The translations under genes and the position numbers were made by a program. From Pseudaeromonas sp963677375 (GTDB lineage Bacteria > Pseudomonadota > Gammaproteobacteria > Enterobacterales > Aeromonadaceae), in NCBI GenBank assembly GCA_963677375.2, contig CAXXIF010000009.1, positions 192,427 through 256,426 of the forward strand: DNA of 64,000 nt. Reading direction: 5' to 3'. The notes below the pieces were generated by a model, which saw only the letters and a program-made list of their open reading frames with translations, was not told the origin of the DNA and made no database searches. Positions 54,982 to 63,117 of this stretch are shown here, piece by piece. The stretch's first letter is position 1. Each line of letters starts with the position of its first letter.

Positions 54982-55093
54982 TTGATTCTGCCTCTGCCGA
55001 GGGTTCAGACTAGCGGGTGGATCGGGAGCCTGGTTGCCATAGCTCCTACTTCGGGCTAAGGTCTGCCCGCCCCTGCCTGATGAGTCAACGATA

Positions 55094-56821
55094 ATGAGCC
55101 TGAAGATCCTGCGTCGCCCACATGTGGATGATTCCCACCTGCCAGCCGAACTCTCTCCCCGGTTACGGCAGATCTATGCCAGCCGGGGGGTGAATTCACC
55201 GGCCGAGTTGGATAAGAGTACGCAAGCCCTGTTGCCACCTATGGGACTCAAAGGCATGACTCAGGCCCTGACGCTGCTCGAAACTGCGCTGCGTCAACAG
55301 CAACGGATACTCATCGTCGGCGATTTCGATGCCGATGGTGCCACCAGCTCGGCGCTGTCCGTGTTGGCCCTGCGTGCCATGGGGTGTCGGCAGGTTGATT
55401 TTCTGGTGCCCAATCGCTTCGAGTATGGCTATGGTCTCACGCCGGAGATAGTGGCGTTGGCGGCAACCCGCGGTACCGATCTGCTGATCACGGTCGATAA
55501 CGGCATCTCCAGCCTGAGTGGTGTGGCGGCGGCCAAGGCCGCGGGAATGATGGTACTGGTCACCGATCACCACCTGCCCGGTCCCGAACTGCCCGCTGCC
55601 GATGCCATCATCAATCCCAACCAGATCGATTGCGGTTTTGGTTCGGGGAATCTGGCTGGGGTCGGTGTGGCCTTCTATCTGATGGCGGCGCTGCGTAGCC
55701 ATCTCCTGCAATTGGGTTGGTTCAGCGAGATTGGCATAACGCCGCCGAATGTGGCCGATCTGCTCGATCTGGTGGCGCTGGGGACTGTGGCCGACGTGGT
55801 GGCACTGGATGCCAATAATCGCGTACTGGTGCATCAGGGGCTGCAGCGCATCCGGGCGGGGAAATGTCGTCCCGGCATTCGCGCCTTGTGTGAAGTGGCT
55901 AAACGGGAGCTGCACCAGCTGACGGCGACCGATCTGGGATTCTTTCTCGGACCGCGGTTGAATGCGGTTGGTCGTCTGGATGACATGACGCTGGGGGTCG
56001 CCTGCCTGTTGTGCAACGACCTGACTCTGGCGCGGCAGATTGCCAGTCAGATGGATAGTCTGAATCAGGAGCGTAAAGAGATAGAGCAGGGGATGCAGAG
56101 TGAGGCGCTCGCCGGGCTGGAGTCCATGCTGGATACCGGTCGCGAGCTGCCTGCGGGTTTAGTCTTGTATCGTCCGGACTGGCATCAGGGCGTGGTGGGG
56201 CTGGTTGCCTCGCGGATCAAGGAAAAATTCTATCGCCCTGTGTTCGCCTTTGCCGAAGCCAGTGAGACCGAGCTCAAGGGCTCGGGGCGCTCGATCCCCG
56301 GTTTGCATTTACGCGATGCGCTGGAACGTCTGGATAGCCAGCATCCTGGCCTAATCAGCAAGTTTGGTGGTCATGCCATGGCGGCCGGTCTGACCCTGCC
56401 GAAGGCCCATATCGAGGCGTTTGAGCAGCTCTTTGCGGCGCTGGTCGCCGATTGGCTGAGCCCGGAGCAGTTGACCGGAAACTGGCTGTCGGATGGTGAA
56501 TTGACGGCGGACGAGTTTTCGTTGGCACTGGCCGAGCAGTTGCGACAGGGTGGCCCTTGGGGGCAAGCCTTTCCCGAGCCGGGTTTCGACGGGCGCTTTC
56601 GCCTGCTGTCGCAACGGTTGGTGGGGGGGAAACACCTGAAGATGCAGGTACAACCGGAGGCGGGTGGCCCCGAGTTGGATGCTATCGCCTTCAATGTCGA
56701 TCTGGCCATCTGGCCGAATGCTTCGATCCAGTGGGTCGAGTTGGGCTACCGTCTGGATATCAATGAGTGGCGGGGCAATCGTAGCGTACAGCTGTTGGTT
56801 AGCCTGCTGTACCCGCACTGA
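55094..56821 (+). CDS. recJ: Single-strand-specific 5'-3' exonuclease RecJ
   Basis: 575 residues. DHH-family phosphoesterase: motif I VGDFDADGATSS, motif II TVDNGISS, motif III VTDHHLPG, and the DHHA1 region GSGRSIPGLHLRDALE with SKFGGHAMAAGLTL. It resects DNA ends in RecFOR recombination and removes the nicked strand in mismatch repair. Usually followed directly by prfB and lysS; here two minus-strand genes sit between recJ and prfB. Confidence 0.97.
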   Translation: MSLKILRRPHVDDSHLPAELSPRLRQIYASRGVNSPAELDKSTQALLPPMGLKGMTQALTLLETALRQQQRILIVGDFDADGATSSALSVLALRAMGCRQVDFLVPNRFEYGYGLTPEIVALAATRGTDLLITVDNGISSLSGVAAAKAAGMMVLVTDHHLPGPELPAADAIINPNQIDCGFGSGNLAGVGVAFYLMAALRSHLLQLGWFSEIGITPPNVADLLDLVALGTVADVVALDANNRVLVHQGLQRIRAGKCRPGIRALCEVAKRELHQLTATDLGFFLGPRLNAVGRLDDMTLGVACLLCNDLTLARQIASQMDSLNQERKEIEQGMQSEALAGLESMLDTGRELPAGLVLYRPDWHQGVVGLVASRIKEKFYRPVFAFAEASETELKGSGRSIPGLHLRDALERLDSQHPGLISKFGGHAMAAGLTLPKAHIEAFEQLFAALVADWLSPEQLTGNWLSDGELTADEFSLALAEQLRQGGPWGQAFPEPGFDGRFRLLSQRLVGGKHLKMQVQPEAGGPELDAIAFNVDLAIWPNASIQWVELGYRLDINEWRGNRSVQLLVSLLYPH

Positions 56822-57700
56822 TCAGTCCGGATAGTTGGCAAATATTCGCGCGGTTTCTCCATCCTGACGCATTTTTTCGGCTATGCCGTTGAGCTCTCTC
56901 ATCAGCAGTTCGGCTTGAGGGGTTAGCCGACTGAGCACCAGGTACATGGGGAGCTGCTGGAGCTCGGTATGTTGTATGGTTGCCAGTTGCTCTGGATGTG
57001 AACCAGATCTCTGCAGTTGGATATCGATAGGTTCGGCATAGCTGAGCAAGTAGTCTCCCCGATGAAGCTGCAGCATCTCCAGGGCTTTTTTATTGTCACA
57101 GGCATCCAGCAACTGCAAACCTAGCGGCCGCTGCTTGAGCGGCTCGAGCAGGCCGCCATAGCTGTATCCCCGGATCACGATCAGGCGCTGAGTTTGTAGC
57201 TCGGACAGCTGATGAACCTCTGGGGTTTCGGCCAACCGGTACAAGTTCAGATGCAGGTTATGCACCGGATGTTCACTGTAGAGTACCTTGCCCTCATATT
57301 CCGGTACGTTTTTGAGACCGATCCAGAATTGGCTCTCTCCGGCTCCCAAATTCCGATACAGACGACGCGCTGGAAATCCTTCCAGGCGGTAGGGGTGTCC
57401 CGAGATTTTCATCAGTCGACGAATATAATCCACGAGTGGACCCGAACTCTCCATCGAGGAGGTGACAACCGCCAGCGGGGGTATATGCAATACCCCGACT
57501 CGTAGCGTCTCATGAGGGTGTTCGTCGAGAGGTTGTAATTCTGAGGCTTTCAGCGTGAGCGGAAGCAGGCTCAGCGTCGAGAGCAGGGCCCAGAGCAGGG
57601 GGCGGCATCGGCTAGCGCGAGCACGGAGCCAGAAGCGAAGCGATCGGTTCGAAAACTGAGTGCAAGAGAGGGCATTTTTCTGACATGTGAAAAAAGGCAT
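56822..57700 (-). CDS. Periplasmic amino-acid-binding-protein-like (SBP family 3)
   Basis: 292 residues. A long basic N-terminus leads into a signal peptide ending near LKASE, so the real start may be a little downstream of 57700. The mature part resembles the type 3 solute-binding fold (TLRVGVLHIPPLAV; LVDYIRRLMKISGHPY), as in orphan sensors found next to signalling genes rather than ABC permeases. No permease or ATPase gene is nearby; the next gene is a chemoreceptor transcribed on the same strand, so a ligand-presenting role is possible. The gene stops one base after recJ on the opposite strand. Confidence 0.7.
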   Translation of the reverse strand: MPFFTCQKNALSCTQFSNRSLRFWLRARASRCRPLLWALLSTLSLLPLTLKASELQPLDEHPHETLRVGVLHIPPLAVVTSSMESSGPLVDYIRRLMKISGHPYRLEGFPARRLYRNLGAGESQFWIGLKNVPEYEGKVLYSEHPVHNLHLNLYRLAETPEVHQLSELQTQRLIVIRGYSYGGLLEPLKQRPLGLQLLDACDNKKALEMLQLHRGDYLLSYAEPIDIQLQRSGSHPEQLATIQHTELQQLPMYLVLSRLTPQAELLMRELNGIAEKMRQDGETARIFANYPD

Positions 57701-57825
57701 GATTGCGCACAGGTGTCTGAAAGTGTTTTCAGTATAAGGCCATAATCTTTGTATGCCATCTGGTCAGCAAACGAGGATCTCGAATTTAAGTGAACTGGAG
57801 TTCTATTTTGTGATCAATCACAAAA

Positions 57826-57846
57826 AAGGGCTCATAGAGAGCCCTT
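57826..57846 (-). terminator. Rho-independent terminator of the chemoreceptor gene
   Basis: AAGGGCTC / GAGCCCTT stem with a 5-nt loop; the minus strand continues with TTTT, 56 bp after the chemoreceptor stop. Confidence 0.85.
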
Positions 57847-57901
57847 GTGTGAGATGCTAACCAAGCGCGATTTTCTGATTAGAAAATAACATTTGGCAGG
57901 A

Positions 57902-59768
57902 TTAAAGCACGAAGCGGGCAACCTTCTCGTTCAGATCGGCGGCCTGCTCCTGCAGACGACGGGACTCTTGCTGCTCCTCGCGCGCGCCATCGGCCAGCTC
58001 ATCGCCCACTTCCTTGATGGCGGTGATATTGCTGGTGATCTCCTCGGTCACCTTGGTCTGCTCCTCGGCGGCGGTGGCGATCTGGGTCGACATATCCGAG
58101 ATCAGGCTCACCGCCTGGGTGATCTCGTCCAGTGCCTTGGAGGCCGCTTCGGCATCTTGCACGCTGTGGGTAGCGAGCCCCTGGCTCTTTTCCATCAAGG
58201 CGACGGCTTGTTGCGTGGTCCGTTGCAAAGTGTCGATGGTGCTTTGGATCTCGGTGGTGGAGGCCTGAGTGCGACGAGACAGCACGCGCACCTCATCGGC
58301 GACCACGGCAAAGCCGCGACCCTGTTCACCGGCCCGCGCCGCTTCGATGGCCGCGTTGAGGGCCAACAGGTTGGTCTGCTCGGCAATCCCCTGAATCGTG
58401 GCTAGCACGCTGGAGATTTCGTTGGCGTGGCGACTGAGTTCGACAATCACCGTAGTGGCCTCACCGACTTCATTCGCCAGACTGGTAATGGAGCCGCGCG
58501 TCTGATTGACCAGGTTCTGACCATCGGTACAACTGGCCGTGGATTGCTGGGCGGCCGCGGCCGTGTTTTCGGCGTTGTGGGCAATCTCGACGGTTGCCGA
58601 AGCCATCTCGGTAACGGCGGTTGCGACCATGGCAATTTCCTGCTGCTGGCGGCTCAACTCCTGCACCGTATTGCTACTGCGTTTGAGACCATGGCTAGCG
58701 GCATCACCCAGAGATTCGGCTTCCTGACGGATATGACCAATCAGCTCATGCTGGCTGCTGACAAATTGGTTGAAGTTCGCCGCCAGGCGGCCCACTTCAT
58801 CATTGGATTGAATATGAATGCGCTGGGTCAAATCCCCATTGCCAGTGGCAATGCGGCCCAGAGCGCTGGAGACCACACCCAGTGGGCGCAGCAGTATGCT
58901 GAGCAGACTGTTGATGGCCAGCAGGCTGACGATCAGGACCAGAGCGGCGACCAGCAGCTGTTTCCACAGGTAGTCAGTCAGGGGGGCAAGAATAGTCTGC
59001 TTGTCCAGCAGGAACACCAGTTCCCAGCTGGTATCCGGAACAGCGATGGCCCATAGCAGATGTTCTTTACCATTCCATTCCAGAGTCGCGAACTCGTCTT
59101 GTTGTTGGAGCTGATCCAGATAGTCACGAGTCAGCGCTGGATGGAGAGTGGTCAGCGGCTTGAGGATCTTGTCCTGCTCCGAATAAGCCAGAATAGTGCC
59201 ATCTCGATCGGCCAGAATGGCGATGCCATCGGCCGGAAGCTTCAGCGAATTGACGGTTGCCAATACGGAATCGATGGTGAGATCGGCACCGACTACCCCT
59301 TCCTGAACCGCGCGAGCCAGGGTAATGACCAGCTTCTTGGTGTTGTGATCGATATAGGGGCGGGGTGATGATGGTTTCACTGGCCCCAGTTGCCTGTTGA
59401 TACCAAGGGCGAGTTCGCGGATCGTAGCCACTGTAATCCGATTGCGGGTTTTCATCCCGCATGCCGCCATTCTTGTCGCCCAAGTAGGCACTCAGAAAAC
59501 CACCGGCGTTCTTGAGCAATGACAGTTCGCGCTCTGATTCCCGCACCGGGTGCTGGGCCAGGGCGTCAATGGCCTGGCGTTTGAGACTGACCCAACTGCC
59601 AATGGAGCGAGCCCCTTCATGGCCCAGACTGTCCAGTTGAGCAAAACTGTCGGTGAGCAATTGCTGCCGGGAATCGCGATAGACCACGGTCGATAACGCC
59701 AGAATGGCGCACGCCAATGCCAGGCTGACCGCAATCAGGATCTTGTGCTTGAGTGAATTCACCCTCAT
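57902..59768 (-). CDS. Methyl-accepting chemotaxis protein with dCache domain, one frameshift
   Basis: The gene starts at 59768 (AGAGGAAAC upstream) and shifts frame near 59358. Removing one C from a run of four restores ETIITPPYIDHNTKKLVIT and gives 621 residues. Helix 1 near 11-30, a dCache_1 ligand-binding domain to about 275 (GYDPRTRPWYQQA is its usual motif), helix 2, HAMP, then the signalling domain with IAEQTNLLALNAAIEAARAG. It detects a small molecule, often an amino acid, in the periplasm. Sequencing error is the likely cause of the shift. Located beside a solute-binding-protein gene. Confidence 0.88.
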
Positions 59769-60195
59769 TTGTTTCCTCTTTGGTATCGTTATATGCCGCT
59801 GTTGCTGTGGGGGGCCCCAAGCATCGCTCTACCCTCTAGTGCCAACGAGTCACAACGACCAGCTGACGCTAAATCTGTATCGGTTACACCATTAATTTGC
59901 ACCGGTACTCGTGGGGGTGCGGGCCCAGAGAAGTGTGATAGCGATCATAAATCATCACTCCAGTGGCAACCACCTGTTTATAGCTTCGTACAGGTACAAA
60001 AAGCCGTCAGAATCGAGAGGGCAAAAAAGCCAGCGCCTTGCTGTCTATTCCCCACTCAATTGGGTAAAATACTGCGCTTTTCTGCAGTCCTTCCCGTATC
60101 CAGGTGCCATGATCGGGCCTGCTGCGGCAATGACTTCTGTCACACCAAGACCGGGTAATGTATTCCCGGCCTGCTTATAGATGAGAGAATCCTTC
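59769..60195. other. Intergenic region before prfB
   Basis: 427 bp between the divergent chemoreceptor and prfB. No protein-like frame is convincing. The prfB promoter should lie here, as its usual upstream partner recJ is separated by two opposing genes. Confidence 0.4.
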
Positions 60196-61296
60196 ATGTT
60201 TGAAGTGAATCCGGTACTGAACAAACTCAAGGAGCTGTCTGAACGGACCGAGCTTCTGAGGGGGTACCTTTGACTACGACGCCAAGAAAGAGCGTCTGGA
60301 AGAAGTAAGCGCCGAGCTGGAACAGCCGGATGTCTGGAATGAGCCGGAACGGGCCCAGGCGTTGGGCAAGGAACGCTCCTCACTGGAAACGATTGTCGCC
60401 ACCATCGATGCCCTGACCCAGGGCGCCGAGGATGTGGAGATGCTGGTTTCTCTAGCCGTCGAGGGTGAAGACGAAGAGACCTTCCACGAGGCCGAAGCCG
60501 AGGCCGAGGCTCTGGAGAAGAAGCTGGTGGATCTGGAATTCCGCCGCATGTTCTCCGGCCAACATGATCCTTCCGATTGCTACATGGATATCCAGTCTGG
60601 CTCCGGTGGTACCGAAGCCCAGGATTGGGCCAGCATGGTGCTGCGTATGTACCTGCGTTGGGGCGAAGGCCGCGGCTTCAAGCCCGAGCTCATCGAATGC
60701 ACCGATGGCGACGTGGCCGGTATCAAATCCGCCACCATCAAATTCACTGGCGAATATGCCTTCGGCTGGTTGCGCACCGAAACCGGCGTTCATCGCCCTG
60801 GTCCGCAAGAGCCCGTTCGATTCCGGTGGCCGTCGTCACACCTCCTTCTGCTCGGCGTTTGTCTATCCGGAAATCGATGAAGATGTCGAGATCGAAATCA
60901 ACCCGGCGGATTTGCGCATCGACGTCTATCGCGCCTCCGGCGCCGGTGGCCAGCACGTGAACCGGACTGAGTCGGCGGTGCGGATCACCCACATTCCGAC
61001 CAATACAGTCACTCAGTGCCAGAACGACCGTTCCCAGCACAAGAACAAAGACCAGGCGATGAAACAGCTCAAGGCGAAACTCTATGAGCTGGAGATGATG
61101 AAGCAAAATGCCGAGAAACAGGCACTGGAAGAGACCAAGTCTGATATCGGTTGGGGCAGCCAGATCCGCTCTTATGTGCTCGACGACGCCCGCATCAAGG
61201 ATCTGCGCACCGGGGGTTGAAACCCGCAATACGCAAGCGGTCCTCGATGGCGACCTGGACAAGTTTATTGAAGCCAGCCTGAAGTCCGGGCTGTAA
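60196..61296 (+). CDS. prfB: Peptide chain release factor 2, with programmed and unexpected frameshifts
   Basis: Codons 1-25 end at an in-frame TGA (60271-60273), the natural autoregulatory +1 shift site. Two more shifts are unexpected: an extra C near 60799 (restoring [20 protein letters not shown]) and an extra G near 61211 (restoring DLRTGVETRNTQAV). With these removed and the programmed shift made, the product is 365 residues, exactly the E. coli length. The peptidyl-tRNA hydrolysis motif GGQ is visible in GAGGQHVNRTESAVR. RF2 ends translation at UGA and UAA. In an essential gene the two extra bases are almost certainly sequencing errors. Confidence 0.93.
60259..60274 (+). promoter_or_regulatory. 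prfB programmed +1 frameshift site
   Basis: AGGGGG (Shine-Dalgarno-like), spacer TAC, then CTTTGAC: ribosomes pause at TGA when RF2 is scarce and slip one base forward. Spacing is the same as in E. coli. Confidence 0.97.
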
Positions 61297-61313
61297 TCCA
61301 AGCAGGAATTATC

Positions 61314-61460
61314 ATGTCAGAACAGAATCAAGCACCAGAACTGGACGTTCAAGAGTTCAACAACGAGATGACCCAGCGCCGCTCCAAGCTGGCCGCCCTG
61401 CGTGAGTTGGGCAATCCGTTTCCCAACGACTTCCGCCGAGACCATATCTCCAGCGAACTG
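61314..61460 (+). pseudogene. lysS: Lysyl-tRNA synthetase, first 49 codons only, cut by a chimeric junction
   Basis: ATG at 61314 with AGGA upstream, 17 bp after prfB as in the standard prfB-lysS operon. Residues 1-49 (EFNNEMTQRRSKLAALRELGNPFPNDFRRDH and on to SSEL) match the LysS N-terminal helix. After codon 49 the reading frame enters unrelated DNA and ends with a nonsense tail. The remaining roughly 460 residues are missing. The cut is probably an assembly break, not a natural mutation. Confidence 0.9.
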
Positions 61461-61462
61461 AT
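61460..61462. other. Junction between Aeromonas-like and Pseudomonas-like DNA
   Basis: lysS coding sequence matches up to 61460; thiO coding sequence matches from 61462. No insertion sequence, repeat, att site or tRNA lies at the joint. Everything to the right has Pseudomonas gene content and order. Confidence 0.85.
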
Positions 61463-61575
61463 ACCGCAATGGTCTCGTGCTGGCGCCAGCGTCCTGCCAA
61501 CTGTTTGCCGACCTGTTACTGGGGCGAGCCCCAATCATCGACCCGAGCCCTTATACCCCGGCGGGTCGCCTGTAA
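61462..61575 (+). pseudogene. thiO: 3' end of glycine oxidase gene thiO
   Basis: Reading from 61462: YRNGLVLAPASCQLFADLLL, then GRAPIIDPSPYTPAGRL and stop at 61573-61575. This is the FAD-enzyme C-terminus of Pseudomonas ThiO, which makes the glyoxyl imine for thiamine thiazole. Only the last 37 residues are present because the junction removes the rest. Confidence 0.8.
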
Positions 61576-61628
61576 ACAACGGATGTCCGAGTAGCCCGCG
61601 ACGCTGGAAACGCCAGCGCCTGCGGGGC

Positions 61629-61859
61629 TCAGCGATCCGCTACCGGTCCTTTCTCCAGGTGTGCGGAGCTGCAATACCACTCGCCGTCCCGGCGTAAGGC
61701 GCGATCATTCGGTACGTGGACGCCACAATGCGCACAGCGAACCATTTTCAGGGTGTTCTCAGGCGAGGTATCGCGAGGGGCGGCGTTGCCGGCCTTGAAC
61801 TTGCGCCAAAGCCAAAAGGCCGCAGCAATCAGGGCAATCCAGAAAAGTAAGCGAACCAT
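61629..61859 (-). CDS. Small membrane-anchored protein with Cys motif, PP0621-like
   Basis: 76 residues. One N-terminal membrane helix (LLFWIALIAAAFWLW) followed by a short soluble tail with CAHCGVHVPNDRAL and YCSSAH, a likely four-ligand zinc knuckle (C, C, C, H). It resembles small proteins conserved in Pseudomonas next to bamD; function unknown. Same strand as bamD, 91 bp downstream of it with a terminator between, and convergent with thiO. Confidence 0.8.
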   Translation of the reverse strand: MVRLLFWIALIAAAFWLWRKFKAGNAAPRDTSPENTLKMVRCAHCGVHVPNDRALRRDGEWYCSSAHLEKGPVADR

Positions 61860-61906
61860 GATGTCCAGCGAGTCAGTGATTAAGTCTCCAGTTTAACGGC
61901 GGGCAT

Positions 61907-61934
61907 AAAAAAAGGGAGGCCTTGGCCTCCCTTT
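61907..61934 (-). terminator. Rho-independent terminator of bamD
   Basis: AAAGGGAGGCC / GGCCTCCCTTT, an 11-bp perfect stem with a 2-nt loop, followed by seven T residues on the minus strand, just after the bamD stop. Confidence 0.92.
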
Positions 61935-61950
61935 ATCTTCTACGTGACGA

Positions 61951-62967
61951 TCAGTCGAAAACACCGAAGGTCATGCGGCTGAACCAGGAACGATCATTGC
62001 TGGTGCCTTCTGCTTCGTGCTTCTCTTCTTCGGTAGCTGCGCCTTCTTTCGGCAGCAATTCTTCCGGGATGGCTTCCTTGGCATCTTCATACTGACGGAT
62101 CACGTCCTGGTTGGCGCGGGTTTCACCCGGCGGCAGTGGCGTATCGGTCTCGATCAGGCCCAAGGTTGCCTTGGACAGCCAGGAGCGGTTATCGGCTTCT
62201 TCTTGCTGCGGCACGAACTGCCCATCAACCAGGCTTGGGTGGTCGGGGTAGTTCAGCTTGAGGGTGTCCAGGCTGCTGGCTGCCAGCTCGTCCAGGTGCA
62301 GGCGCTGGTAGGCCTCGACCATGACCGCCAGGCCGTCACCGACCGATGGGGTTTCCTGGAAGTTTTCCACGACGTAACGCCCGCGGTTGGCAGCAGCAAC
62401 ATAGGCCTGACGGGTCAGGTAGTAGTCGGCCACATGGATTTCATACGCTGCCAGCAGGTTACGCAGGTAGATCATGCGCTGCTTGGCATCGGGCGAATAA
62501 CGGCTGTTCGGGAAGCGGTTGGTCAGCTGGGCGAACTCGTTGTACGAGTCGCGAGCAGCGCCCGGGTCACGCTTGGTCATGTCCAGCGGCAGGAACCGCG
62601 CCAGCAGGCCACGGTCCTGGTCGAACGAAGTCAGGCCCTTGAGGTAGTAGGCGTAATCGACGTTCGGGTGCTGCGGATGCAGGCGGATGAAACGCTCGGC
62701 AGCGGACTTGGCGGCCTCAGGTTCGGCGTTCTTGTAGTTCGCGTAGATCAGCTCGAGTTGCGCCTGGTCGGCGTAGCGACCGAACGGGTAACGCGACTCC
62801 AGGGCCTTGAGCTTGGCGGTGGCGCTGGTGTAGCTATGGTTGTCCAGGTCGCTCTGCGCCTGCTGATAAAGCTCGGCTTCGCTGAGGTTTTCGTCGACGA
62901 CTTCCTTCGAAGAACAAGCAGCAGTGAGTCCTAGGATGGCGATCAGCAGCAGGTGTTTCACTTGCAT
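61951..62967 (-). CDS. bamD: Outer-membrane assembly lipoprotein BamD
   Basis: 338 residues from the ATG at 62967; an upstream in-frame extension to 63072 would precede the signal. Lipobox LTAAC gives Cys18. Five TPR-like repeats follow (YQQAQSDLDNHSYTSATAKL; RYPFGRYADQAQLELIYANY). The C-terminus is longer than in E. coli (about 245 residues) and carries two copies of a short RSW[LF]S[KR]-T-[LF]G segment, as seen in Pseudomonas. It is an essential part of the BAM complex that inserts outer-membrane barrels. Divergent from rluD, the usual Pseudomonas order. Confidence 0.96.
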   Translation of the reverse strand: MQVKHLLLIAILGLTAACSSKEVVDENLSEAELYQQAQSDLDNHSYTSATAKLKALESRYPFGRYADQAQLELIYANYKNAEPEAAKSAAERFIRLHPQHPNVDYAYYLKGLTSFDQDRGLLARFLPLDMTKRDPGAARDSYNEFAQLTNRFPNSRYSPDAKQRMIYLRNLLAAYEIHVADYYLTRQAYVAAANRGRYVVENFQETPSVGDGLAVMVEAYQRLHLDELAASSLDTLKLNYPDHPSLVDGQFVPQQEEADNRSWLSKATLGLIETDTPLPPGETRANQDVIRQYEDAKEAIPEELLPKEGAATEEEKHEAEGTSNDRSWFSRMTFGVFD

Positions 62968-63117
62968 GGCGGCTTGCGTCCCTTTGACGGCTGCTGTCTT
63001 GGGCGAGGCCGTCCTGTTATGATGAACACCCCGTTGCAATACCCGGGGTAAAAAGAAGCCGTATTTAACCACAAGCCTGCAGCCGAAACCAAAGGCTGTA
63101 CCGCCGCCGATCCGAGC

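Noticed and set aside
60271..60273. Premature stop in prfB as a mutation
   Set aside because: This is the natural UGA of the conserved RF2 autoregulatory frameshift, with its AGGGGG and CTTTGAC elements.
61629..63117. Recent horizontal transfer of bamD from Pseudomonas
   Set aside because: The join cuts two genes at unrelated codons and brings a core Pseudomonas segment in native order, with no mobile element, so an assembly artefact is more probable.
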